Part shown: piece by piece, positions 15,082 to 23,680 of the stretch | Layout: the number at the start of each line of letters is the position of its first letter | How positions within the stretch are numbered: the first letter of the stretch is position 1 | Assembly (NCBI GenBank): GCA_963701385.1 | Contig: CAVOZW010000004.1 | Coordinates: forward strand, 62,001-126,000 | From: B30-G6 sp963701385 | GTDB lineage: Bacteria > Desulfobacterota > Desulfobacteria > Desulfobacterales > B30-G6 | Length of the DNA: 64,000 nucleotides | Reading direction: 5' to 3' | Program-made: the position numbers and the translations under genes | Notes under the pieces: generated by a model | What the model was told of the DNA's origin: nothing | What the model saw: only the letters and a program-made list of their open reading frames with translations | The model's database searches: none

Positions 15082-16767
15082 TTGAATATGAGCACTACCG
15101 TTGATACGCTGGAAAAAGAACTGACATTCACCCGCTTTGATCAGATGAGTGAAAAATATCCGGACCGACCCGCCTTGATCTATATAGGAGAACATTTCAC
15201 TTATCGCCGACTGAAGAATTTATGTGAGCGGTTCGCCGGCGGCTTGTCCGACATGGGTGTGCGTAAAGGTGACCGGGTGATGCTCTATATCCCCAACTCA
15301 GCCCAATGGGTGATCGCATTTTTGGGTATTCAGAAAATCGGGGCTGTTATCGTGCCGGTTGCACCGATTTACACGTCTCATGAGATCATCTACATGATCA
15401 AGGATGCCGGCGTCGACTCCATCATCTGCACGGACACCAATTTCTGCTATGTTAAAGAAGCTCTGTCGCAAACCGATCTCAAACAGGTGGTTGTGACCAA
15501 CATGGTGGATCTCCTTCCGGTCTGGAAGCGCTATCTGGGCATTTTATTCGATAAAATCCCCACGGGAAAAGTCGACCGGGTCGATCGTGTCAAGAGATTT
15601 CGCACACTTATCAAGCATCCTCCCATTCAGAAGAACGCGGATATCGATCCCGTCAAGGATTTATCTTACATCCTCTATACCGGCGGCACCACCGGATTTC
15701 CCAAAGGTGTTCCCGGAACGCACATCGGCATGACATCTTATGTGAACGACGTTTCGGAAGATGTCGCCGGCGATCACCTCAAGGAAGGCGAGGATACGTA
15801 TATCGCCATCAACCCGCTGTTTCATATCATGGCCCTGGGATTGTTCATGGCCGTCGGATTAAACAAGGGCAACACCGTACTGCTGATGCCGATCCCTCAG
15901 GTGGATGCTATTCTGGAATCCATTCAGCGATACAGGGTTCGATGGATTCTTGGTGTGCCGGCCCTATACCGGATGATTCTGGAAAATGATCGCCTCGATC
16001 GATACGACTTAGGTTCCCTGACGTATTGTTATTGCGGTGGCGATGTCCTGCCGGAAGAGGTGAAGGACCGCTGGGGCAAACACTGCGGCATCCCTATTTA
16101 TCAGGTCTACGGGTCTACCGAGGTTGGGCATGTGGCGTACAGCCGAATAGGGGTCGAACCGAGCCCGAGGGCCATCGGGTTTCCGTTAAAAAGCAGGGAG
16201 TGCATGATCGTCGATCCTGAAACCTTGGAACCGGTTTCAGGAGGCCAGAATGGAGAACTTTTGGTCACCTCACCGTATACCCTGAAGGAATACTACAACA
16301 AGCCCGAAGAAACGCACAAAACCTATATCGAGATCCAGGGAAAGATATGGTGCCGTATGGGTGATTTTGTCAGTGCGCTGCCGACGGGTGAGCTGATCTA
16401 TATGGAACGATCAGCCGATATCATCAAACACAAAGCCTTCCGTGTTTCAGCTTCAGAAGTGGAAGCTGTGCTGCAGGACCATTCCACGGTTATCGGCGCC
16501 TGTGTCGTAGGTATCCCGGACCCCAAAGTGGGAGAAAGAATCAAGGCCATCGTCGTGCTCAAAGAAGATGCCAGGGGTGTGGGCGGTGCTGAATTGCTCG
16601 CATGGTGTCGGGAACGTTTGGTGCCCTACAAAGTACCATCCTACATTGAATTTAGAGATATGCTGCCCAAGTCAAAAGTGGGCAAGCTTCTACGGCGGGA
16701 GGTCAGGGATGATGAGGTTCGGCGAATGTCAAAAGACAATAAAACATTTGGTTCCAAAGGAGCATGA
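15082..16767 (+). CDS. AMP-dependent long/medium-chain-type acyl-CoA ligase
   Basis: A 561-aa member of the ANL superfamily, which activates a carboxylic acid to its acyl-CoA through an acyl-adenylate. Core motifs: A3 P-loop LYTGGTTGFPKGV (about 193-205), A5 YQVYGSTEVG, A7/A8 GDFVSALPTGELIYMERSADIIKHKAFRVS region, and the catalytic C-terminal Lys in LPKSKVGKLLRREV. It follows the ABC importer by 39 bases, so it probably activates the imported acid. Which acid (fatty, aromatic or branched) cannot be told. Start may be TTG 15082 (AGGAG 5 bases upstream) or ATG 15088. The stop almost abuts the nitroreductase start. Confidence 0.9.
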   Translation: MNMSTTVDTLEKELTFTRFDQMSEKYPDRPALIYIGEHFTYRRLKNLCERFAGGLSDMGVRKGDRVMLYIPNSAQWVIAFLGIQKIGAVIVPVAPIYTSHEIIYMIKDAGVDSIICTDTNFCYVKEALSQTDLKQVVVTNMVDLLPVWKRYLGILFDKIPTGKVDRVDRVKRFRTLIKHPPIQKNADIDPVKDLSYILYTGGTTGFPKGVPGTHIGMTSYVNDVSEDVAGDHLKEGEDTYIAINPLFHIMALGLFMAVGLNKGNTVLLMPIPQVDAILESIQRYRVRWILGVPALYRMILENDRLDRYDLGSLTYCYCGGDVLPEEVKDRWGKHCGIPIYQVYGSTEVGHVAYSRIGVEPSPRAIGFPLKSRECMIVDPETLEPVSGGQNGELLVTSPYTLKEYYNKPEETHKTYIEIQGKIWCRMGDFVSALPTGELIYMERSADIIKHKAFRVSASEVEAVLQDHSTVIGACVVGIPDPKVGERIKAIVVLKEDARGVGGAELLAWCRERLVPYKVPSYIEFRDMLPKSKVGKLLRREVRDDEVRRMSKDNKTFGSKGA

Positions 16768-16768
16768 T

Positions 16769-17338
16769 ATGGATCTTTTTCAAGCAATAAAAGACAGAAG
16801 AAGCTGCAGAAACTTTGTAAACGAACCCGTTGATAGCGGAACCATCGAACAAGTGCTCGAGGCGGCTGCATGGGCGCCATCGCCCCTGAACACCCAGCCC
16901 TGGCAATTCATCGTGATCACCAGCGATGATAAGAAAATGGAACTGTTTTCAGAAGCTGAACGTTGCCGGAGCTGGGCCATTGAAGAAAGCGGCTGGACGT
17001 GGCTGAACAAGTATAAGGCAGACTTTCTCAAGGAGGCCCCGGTGATCATCGCTGTGATAGGAGACCCGAAAAAGACTGGTGTGGATATGTTTCAAAAAGA
17101 GGGCAGCGCCGGCTACCAACTGGCCTGTGCGGCAGCGATTCAAAATATGCTCCTGGCCGCCCATGCATTGGGTTTGGGCGGTCTTTGGTTCACCTTTTTC
17201 GACAAACCTCAAATGAGAAAAATACTCGACATCCCTGAAAGCAAAACCCCCATCTCCCTGGTATGTATCGGCAAACCCAAAAGCGCTATGGCGATAGTTC
17301 CCAGAAAAGATGTGAAGGAAAGAACCAAATATATATGA
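16769..17338 (+). CDS. Nitroreductase-family FMN oxidoreductase
   Basis: A 189-aa nitroreductase-fold protein. FMN-contact motifs are visible: DRRSCRNF near residue 10, AAAWAPSPLNTQPWQF near 35-50, and the later AAAIQNMLLAAHALGLGGLWF. Proteins of this family reduce nitro groups, quinones, enones or act in cofactor metabolism; the reaction here is unknown. Its position right after the acyl-CoA ligase (1-base gap, with AAAGGAG inside the ligase end) makes a role in processing the imported acid plausible. The final residues VPRKDVKERTKYI look like a natural end. Confidence 0.87.
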   Translation: MDLFQAIKDRRSCRNFVNEPVDSGTIEQVLEAAAWAPSPLNTQPWQFIVITSDDKKMELFSEAERCRSWAIEESGWTWLNKYKADFLKEAPVIIAVIGDPKKTGVDMFQKEGSAGYQLACAAAIQNMLLAAHALGLGGLWFTFFDKPQMRKILDIPESKTPISLVCIGKPKSAMAIVPRKDVKERTKYI

Positions 17339-17360
17339 CACACATGAAGAGGCATATAGA

Positions 17361-17882
17361 ATGTCAGAAAACATTCTAAATGGTAAACGGATACTGGCCG
17401 TAGACGATGAACCCGATATCCTGGAAACACTGGCGGATCTTCTCGAAGATTATGAAGACCTTATTTTCGACCGGGCAACGGATTATGAAACCGGCTACCA
17501 TCTACTCAGGTCCTGGACTTATGATGCCGTGATTTTAGATATCATGGGTGTCCGCGGGTTTGACCTTCTCAACGCATCGGTCCACCTGGGCTTTCCCACC
17601 GCCATGCTCACAGCCCATGCATTTTCCGTTCAAGACCTAAAGCGTTCTATTGAAATGGGCGCCCGGGCCTATATTCCAAAAGAAAGAATGGCGGACATCG
17701 CCGATTTTCTGGAGGATCTTTTGACGCTGGAGCACCGCTCAGGTCTGAAGCGCATGTTCCAGCGTTTGGGGGGGGTCTTCAATAAAAATTTCGGTTCCCG
17801 ATGGATGGAGGATGAAAAAAGCTTTTGGAACCGGATACTGTCAGGCGACTACAAACCGGAACCGGTCATATTGAAGAAATAA
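17361..17882 (+). CDS. Stand-alone response regulator receiver protein
   Basis: A 173-aa protein with an N-terminal receiver domain (about 8-125): acidic pair DDE at 15-17, phospho-acceptor Asp60 in AVILDIMGVRG, Thr in AMLTAHA and the conserved Lys in YIPKER. The C-terminal 45 residues (FQRLGGVFNKNFG, then KSFWNRIL) show no DNA-binding or enzyme domain. It is therefore a single-domain regulator that probably works by protein contact. It closes the ABC importer-ligase-nitroreductase operon, 22 bases after the nitroreductase. No kinase gene is nearby. Confidence 0.85.
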   Translation: MSENILNGKRILAVDDEPDILETLADLLEDYEDLIFDRATDYETGYHLLRSWTYDAVILDIMGVRGFDLLNASVHLGFPTAMLTAHAFSVQDLKRSIEMGARAYIPKERMADIADFLEDLLTLEHRSGLKRMFQRLGGVFNKNFGSRWMEDEKSFWNRILSGDYKPEPVILKK

Positions 17883-18086
17883 CCCTCAGTGCAAAAAGAG
17901 AATCTTGATCGTTCTAAAAACCGCGTGCCAAGCACACGGTTCCGAACCAAGACGTTTGGAGACGTGTCGTCTTCGGATCCTTTTCCGCTTTGAGAAAAAA
18001 GGAAAGCCACCCGTTTCACGGGGGGTCGTTTACTCCCGGAATGCTGTCTGATTTCCTACCCCTGAGTCAGAACCCGTGTTGCGCAT

Positions 18087-19415
18087 TTACTTGAAGCGGT
18101 ACAAATCATTGAAATACTGCAGCACCATTTCTTTGGCCAATTTACGGTCCGGCAATGTGCCGATCATGGCATACAGTGCGGCCTGTTCCGACAATGCATC
18201 AGCATCCGCTGGAGGCATTTTGGGTACGACATCTCTTAAATCGGAGAGAAATCGATCCGCCGTTGTGGCGTGGATCGGGGAAATTGTCATGTGAAGACTC
18301 GGTGGAAGGTGCTGGGTCTCGATGTGCCAGCCGCAGTCGTTCATTTGAGCGCCCAGTTCAAAAATATTGATCTGATCGCTCCCGATGGCAAAAACCGTAG
18401 CCTCGGGATGCCCTAAAATGGTAAGTTCCGGAATGGCGCCGATTCCTGCCATGAGTTTGTCCGCTGCTTGCTTGGCCTGCCTGGCGAGCCGGACAAAGCC
18501 CTGTTCCCCCAAATAGTGGAACACAGCCCAGGCGGCCGCAATGAGGCCACCGCTCCGACCCCCGCTCAGAGCCGGGGTGGCATAAACGCCTCCCGGCCAA
18601 TCCGTGTACACAAAAAATTGATACTGGCGAAGCGACGCGTCACGATACATGACGATGGAAATTCCCTTGGGTGTATAGGCATACTTGTGGATGTCGGCAG
18701 ACAGCGAGCTTACGCCCGGGACATCAAAACCGTAGGAGGGGATGTCGTATCCCGCTTTTTTAATAAAGGGCAGGATCAGCCCTCCCAAACAGGCATCCAC
18801 GTGCAGCCATAAATGATGCGACTGGGCCAGTTCCCCCAGTTTATCGATGGGATCCACAACGCCATGGGGATAGGTGACAGCCGTTCCTCCCAGGACAATC
18901 GTATTGTCGGAGATCGCGTTCTTCATGGCCGTGATATCGGCGCGAAAGTCTTTGTCAACCGGGACCGCCACTACCTTGAGTCCCAAAAAATGGGCAGCCT
19001 TATTCCACGCAGGATGTGCCGTAACCGGTATCACCATTTCAGGCTGCTCGACCTCCGGCCGTGTTACACGGCCCCAATCCCGTGCCGCCTTCATCGCCAT
19101 GAGGATGCTTTCTGTACCGCCGCTGGTGACGCTTCCCGCCACCTGGTCATCGCCTCCGCTAAGCGATACCACCATGGAAACGACCTCATTTTCCATCTTC
19201 ACAAGACTCGGAAATGCCATGGGATTGAGACCGTTGGCAATGGTGAATTCCGCTTGGGCGGCCTTCACCAGCGCCTCGACATCCTGGCCAGCTTCATAAA
19301 TCAGGCCGAACATTTGCCCGGTATGCCATTTAACATCCTGCGATTTAAAGCGCTTGAATTCCTCAAAGATAGCTTCTTTGGTCATACCTTTCAATCTAAG
19401 CGATTGTGGTGCCAT
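18087..19415 (-). CDS. PLP-dependent decarboxylase/lyase (glutamate decarboxylase or sphingosine-phosphate lyase family)
   Basis: A 442-aa fold-type I PLP enzyme. I see the phosphate-binding VTSGGTESILMAMKAARDW, the cofactor Asp in HVDACLGGLILPF and the Schiff-base Lys in SADIHKYAYTPKG. The HKY-x3-PKG spacing resembles sphingosine-1-phosphate lyase and archaeal tyrosine/aspartate decarboxylases as much as GadB. The likely start is ATG 19415, four bases after GGAGG; an upstream in-frame extension to 19460 looks unconvincing. The neighbour upstream on the same strand is a GltS-type symporter, favouring an amino-acid substrate, perhaps glutamate or aspartate. Substrate assignment is inference. 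Confidence 0.85.
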   Translation of the reverse strand: MAPQSLRLKGMTKEAIFEEFKRFKSQDVKWHTGQMFGLIYEAGQDVEALVKAAQAEFTIANGLNPMAFPSLVKMENEVVSMVVSLSGGDDQVAGSVTSGGTESILMAMKAARDWGRVTRPEVEQPEMVIPVTAHPAWNKAAHFLGLKVVAVPVDKDFRADITAMKNAISDNTIVLGGTAVTYPHGVVDPIDKLGELAQSHHLWLHVDACLGGLILPFIKKAGYDIPSYGFDVPGVSSLSADIHKYAYTPKGISIVMYRDASLRQYQFFVYTDWPGGVYATPALSGGRSGGLIAAAWAVFHYLGEQGFVRLARQAKQAADKLMAGIGAIPELTILGHPEATVFAIGSDQINIFELGAQMNDCGWHIETQHLPPSLHMTISPIHATTADRFLSDLRDVVPKMPPADADALSEQAALYAMIGTLPDRKLAKEMVLQYFNDLYRFK

Positions 19416-19570
19416 GGTTCCTCCAAAACAAACCCCTGGGTTGCATGGTTCATCTCCCATCTAGTTGCGGTCAAATAGGAGCGCTGAGTGCTTGATTGAT
19501 ATCATACCACGGGCAATCGGCAAATGTGAACAAGCTTTCAAAACGGCAAAGAATACCCATTGCCCCGCCA

Positions 19571-20935
19571 TTAGAACTTGGAAGTACCCCATATTTTTAA
19601 CGCTCTGATCAACACCAAACAGAGTATGGTTATTCCCAAGAACACCATCGATGTCGTCCCAACCCCCCAGTGCCACCACACAGGTCCGTTGACCAGCATC
19701 AGGCAGATACCGATGGGGATTATGGAAAAAACATTCATTATCGCGATTTCAATCGCCACCGGTGTTTTAAACTCCGGATCGGCGATGCGCAGCAGCAGAA
19801 GACCGGAGGAAACCGTTCCGGTTACCGCACCATAAACAGCAGCGGTACGTTCAAGACCATAGGTGGACAACCTTCGGCCCAGGTAAACCACCAGCAGCGT
19901 TGTCAGGATACCGTTGACAAGCCCGATCACACCGATGGGCAGAATAAACCGCCAGACAACGGTGAGTTGTATGGCCGCCACCGTGGAAACGATCAAAAAA
20001 TCAATTGCCCAGCCCGTTATGCGACGCTGAATCCCGGGGTTGACCAGGTGCTCCCAACCCCAACGGGTCATCAATCGCCGAATGGAAATCGCTATCACCA
20101 ATCCCACGATAAAGAAAAAACCCCACAAAATGCTGGCCGCATCGTCGGGCAGAAGCATGCCGGCATATTTAATAACGCCATAGGTGATCATATAGACCAG
20201 CCCTACCATGGCGGCCTGGAAGGCAAGCGTGTCGATGTTTCCCGAATGAAGCGTCAACAAGCCGGCAGATTCTGACTTGCCGCCTTTAGGAATAATTCCG
20301 GTGAGTACTTCTTTGGACAGAATCTGGGGGCCTGCCGCAGACAATCCTTTTCGAATTCCCCAGTTGACGAGGGGAACCCCCACAAAAAATGAGAAAAAGA
20401 AACCCATGGCGGCGAAGGTTAGGCCGATGGTCGCCGCATGTGTAAATCCAAACCCTTCCCAAACTTTTCCGACCGAGAGCACCTGACCCGGACCTTCCTC
20501 AAAACCGAGCGGTACGAGAAAACCGAATGTCGGAAATAACGAATATCCCAACAGTCCAAAAAGGATGACGATCAATCCGCTCAGCGATGCCTGTAAGCCA
20601 AAACAGGATCCCTGAACCAAGGCCATCCAGGTAGGACCTTTGAGGTACTCTCTGCCGCGTGGCGGCGGATTCGTATCTGACTTCCCGGAGGTGAGCCCGA
20701 CGGAAATAAAGGAGATGTTAAAAAAATGGTAGGCGTATGTCTCCAGGGCGCTTGCGTCAGTTTGGACGATTCCGGTCTGAGTGAGAATCAAACCAAACAC
20801 ACCGCCAATCAGACAACTGGGAAAAAGAAATCGCTGCAGCAAAGGGATGGTTGATCTCAACAAAACCCCGCTCAGAAGCATGAGAGACAACCATCCAAAC
20901 ACAATCATACCATCGAACGCAAAAGGACTCTGCAT
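19571..20935 (-). CDS. GltS-type sodium/glutamate symporter
   Basis: A 454-aa integral membrane protein with about ten to twelve hydrophobic segments. It contains the GltS-like motif EEGPGQVLSVGKVWE followed by THAATIGLTFAAMGFF, and GIRKGLS at the end of the first half. It is some 50 residues longer than E. coli GltS. AAGGGGGAACA precedes the ATG. It is followed, 155 bases downstream, by the PLP decarboxylase on the same strand, so uptake and decarboxylation of the same amino acid is a reasonable idea. The gap and a poor intervening sequence leave it open whether they are one transcript. Confidence 0.83.
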   Translation of the reverse strand: MQSPFAFDGMIVFGWLSLMLLSGVLLRSTIPLLQRFLFPSCLIGGVFGLILTQTGIVQTDASALETYAYHFFNISFISVGLTSGKSDTNPPPRGREYLKGPTWMALVQGSCFGLQASLSGLIVILFGLLGYSLFPTFGFLVPLGFEEGPGQVLSVGKVWEGFGFTHAATIGLTFAAMGFFFSFFVGVPLVNWGIRKGLSAAGPQILSKEVLTGIIPKGGKSESAGLLTLHSGNIDTLAFQAAMVGLVYMITYGVIKYAGMLLPDDAASILWGFFFIVGLVIAISIRRLMTRWGWEHLVNPGIQRRITGWAIDFLIVSTVAAIQLTVVWRFILPIGVIGLVNGILTTLLVVYLGRRLSTYGLERTAAVYGAVTGTVSSGLLLLRIADPEFKTPVAIEIAIMNVFSIIPIGICLMLVNGPVWWHWGVGTTSMVFLGITILCLVLIRALKIWGTSKF

Positions 20936-21130
20936 GGCCTTGTTCCCCCTTAAGTGACGTAAGCTTTAATTGGGTAGCACATCCTTGAGCCCAGCCCTTG
21001 TCTTGGGCCGCCAGGTGATGAATGGCTCATTTTCGGTTGCTGTCTGGAAACCGAATGAGACATATCGCCAAGGGTGAACAAGAAATGGGTGTGGTTTTGC
21101 CGGCGAATGCGTCCCCAGCCAAGCAAGACC

Positions 21131-22046
21131 TTAGGTGGTATCCTTTACGCGGTAATGTATCGCCGCGGGTGAAGTTGAACCCTTGTCTTCGCCCAGGCAA
21201 AGAATGCCAGATCCCTCAAGAAACGCTTCTGTCTGTTTGACACAATACGGTTCACCCGCCTGCGGGTAGACAAAGGTACCGTTTGTACTTTGATCTTTCA
21301 GCACATATTTATCGGTTTTCAACTCGATAGAGGCATGAAACCGGGAGGCCGATTTTTCGCGGATGACGATATCGTTTTGCGACTGTCGACCAAGCTTGAG
21401 ACGCGGTTTAGAGCCTGATATTTCAAAGGTCTGATTTTGAACCGTGAGTTCGAGACATGTGGTCGGAACGGTTTTTAACTCATTGAATTGGTCCCGGTCG
21501 ATTGCCACAGTCGTATCGAAATCCTCCCAAATGAATTCATATAGTTTGAGTGGTGAACTATTACCTTTTAGCGTTATTGTTGTCGTATAGCGGGTCGATG
21601 ATTTTTGAGAGGCTTCCAAATCATTGTACACCGCTTCGGTGATCATGATCTCTCGAGGCTTGGCTATTTTGGTCACCCTTGCTACCATGTTGACCGTATC
21701 ACCAAATATTTTACTGCCCTCCTTTTGCACCGGACCGGAATGAATGCCGATATGCAGATTGATGGGAATTCTAGGCATCGGTTTCATTCATAATATAGTC
21801 CTCTATCGCTTCATTCATCCCTTTGGCCGCCAGAACAGCTGAGGTGGCATCCCAGAAGATGCAATTGACCTTGTCACCAATGGTATTGATCACATCACCC
21901 ATCTGCTGCTGTGTCGTTTCCTGCATCAGCGCGAGACATTTCTTGATCGTTTTTGTTGCCGTATTGTCGCCCATGCGTTCATAAAGCTGAGCGCTTTCCG
22001 AAATATTCGCAAAAAGCACGACGGTTTTTTCGTTATCGCTATCCAT
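21131..22046 (-). pseudogene. Class III cyclase-like / FHA protein split by a frameshift
   Basis: Two overlapping frames encode successive parts of one protein. Frame one (22046-21771) holds the start of a class III nucleotide cyclase domain (VVLFANISESAQLYERMGD, NTIGDKVNCIFWDA). Frame two (21787-21131) carries on with LHIGIHSGPV, GDTVNMVARVTKIAKP, then an FHA domain (RLKLGRQSQNDIV, SASRFHASIE, STNGTFVYP). Removing one A from the AAA at about 21783 would join them as one 304-aa protein. The first metal-binding Asp of the cyclase motif (FAD-x-x) is Asn here, so catalysis is doubtful even if the frame is restored. Frame two has its own ATG in the overlap, so two coupled polypeptides are also possible. 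Confidence 0.65.
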
Positions 22047-22267
22047 TTTTCTTCTAATCAGTCACTTAAGGGTTATATCGAAAAGAATGTAAATTGTTGC
22101 AGAATTCGTCATTCAGACCTTCAGCTCTCCAGTTTTTGTTGTAAACACTGAACACTGTTATTTTAATGCATTTGGATCGCAGACACAATCGATATTTTTG
22201 GGGACGCCCTTAACTTATTAACTATTTTTTCAAGTTCGCTAAATTCCGAAAGTTTATTTTCGAAAGT

Positions 22268-23680
22268 TTATTTTTCATGTGACCGAGACCCTGCCGACAT
22301 CTGGATTCGCCGCCATTCCTGGTATTTTCTCACTGCTGCATATGTCTGCATGGCACGCTCGGCCGAATCAAAAAAGGGAATACCCGACTCGCAGAATTGT
22401 TGAGCCAGCTTTTCGTCGAAACCCGGAATCTTGACCATCAGAAAGGGCTTGCCACATTCTTTTTGGATCTGGATAAGCCCCGAGGTATAGGTTTGGTTGA
22501 CTTCGGGCGTCAGGCCGGTACCGATAACGACCAGGGCATCTACGCCCGGGTCTCGGGCAATTTCCCGGGCAGCATTGATATAGATATCGATATCCAGTGA
22601 GGCCACCAAGCCTACGTCCACAGGGTTTTTATGGCTTGTTCCGGTTGGCGGGATCATCTCTTTGAGGGCTTTCTGTGTTTCAGGCAGCAGTTCGGCCAGC
22701 GTAAGCGCCTCGTTTCCACAAGCTTCGGAAGCAGACACAGCCAAGCCACCCGGTCCGGAAAGAATGGCCAGCCGCCGCCCGAGATTTGTGGGTAGAAGTG
22801 AAAATGCCATGAGCGCGTCCAGGTAGGCCTCGAACCCGGAAACCGAAATCGCCCCGCCCTGCCGCGCCACGGCCTGCCATATTTTCCTCGAACCGGCCAA
22901 GGCACCGGTATGAGATGCCGCCGCCCGGGAGCCTTCCGGGGTCAGACCTACCTTCCAGAGGACAACCGGCTTTATTAGAGAAGCACGTTTAAGCGTGTTC
23001 AAAAAAACGGGACCATTTGGAATGCCCTCGATATAGCCTCCGATGACAGTCGTCTCCGGATCAGTCCTGAAGTAATCCAAAAAATCCGCCACAGCCAGAT
23101 CACACGCATTGCCAATACTCACCACCTTGCTGAAATAGATACCCCTTTGCGATGCCATGAGCCCTAAAATATTGGTCAGGGACCCACTGTGGGATATCAT
23201 AGCCACGTTACCCGATCTCCTGGAAAGCTTTGGAAAAAACGACAGCCCTGAAGCGGGCACGTAGAACCCCATACCATTCGGTCCGATGATCCGCATACCC
23301 CCTGAACGTGCGAGCGCGACAAGCTCTTTTTCGAGGTCGATGCCCTCCCGGGTGTGGGTTTCCTTGAATCCAGCCGTGAACAGGATGACGCCCTTGACGC
23401 CCTTTTCTATGCATTCCTTTATCACCGGCAAGGTATATTGGCTCGGAACCAGCACAATTGCCAAGTCCACGGATCCTGGAATGGCCAATACACTAGGGTA
23501 GGTTTTTAGGCCGTCAATCTCGTCTACATTTGGATTCACCGGGTAGATGTCCCCGCTAAATTTCTGGTCCTGAAGGGCAAGAAGAAACAGCTTACCTGTT
23601 TTCAGCCCTCTGGGCAGCCCGACGATGGCCACCGAACGGGAGTGAAACAAAGCCTCTATCTGAACGCTAGTGGAATTCAT
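22268..23680 (-). CDS. ADP-forming acyl-CoA synthetase, alpha-type subunit
   Basis: A 470-aa protein with a CoA-binding Rossmann domain (about 8-135: SVAIVGLPRGLKTGK, IIGPNGMGFY), a succinyl-CoA ligase-like flavodoxin domain (about 145-290) with the phospho-His loop AAASHTGALAGS, and a third domain (about 300-460). These are the alpha-subunit parts of acetyl-CoA/acyl-CoA synthetase (NDP-forming). The ATP-grasp beta part is absent and is not encoded nearby. Such enzymes make ATP from acyl-CoA during degradation, or the lone alpha part may act in protein or metabolite acylation control. The start overlaps the comEC stop by 14 bases, so it is translated with comEC. Confidence 0.85.
   Translation of the reverse strand: MNSTSVQIEALFHSRSVAIVGLPRGLKTGKLFLLALQDQKFSGDIYPVNPNVDEIDGLKTYPSVLAIPGSVDLAIVLVPSQYTLPVIKECIEKGVKGVILFTAGFKETHTREGIDLEKELVALARSGGMRIIGPNGMGFYVPASGLSFFPKLSRRSGNVAMISHSGSLTNILGLMASQRGIYFSKVVSIGNACDLAVADFLDYFRTDPETTVIGGYIEGIPNGPVFLNTLKRASLIKPVVLWKVGLTPEGSRAAASHTGALAGSRKIWQAVARQGGAISVSGFEAYLDALMAFSLLPTNLGRRLAILSGPGGLAVSASEACGNEALTLAELLPETQKALKEMIPPTGTSHKNPVDVGLVASLDIDIYINAAREIARDPGVDALVVIGTGLTPEVNQTYTSGLIQIQKECGKPFLMVKIPGFDEKLAQQFCESGIPFFDSAERAMQTYAAVRKYQEWRRIQMSAGSRSHEK

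Noticed and set aside
17919..17942. AACCG/CGGTT hairpin after the receiver gene as a terminator
   Set aside because: No U-run follows and the stem has a mismatch; too weak to call.
18813..19478. 221-codon plus-strand open frame
   Set aside because: Antisense to the PLP enzyme gene with its complete motifs.
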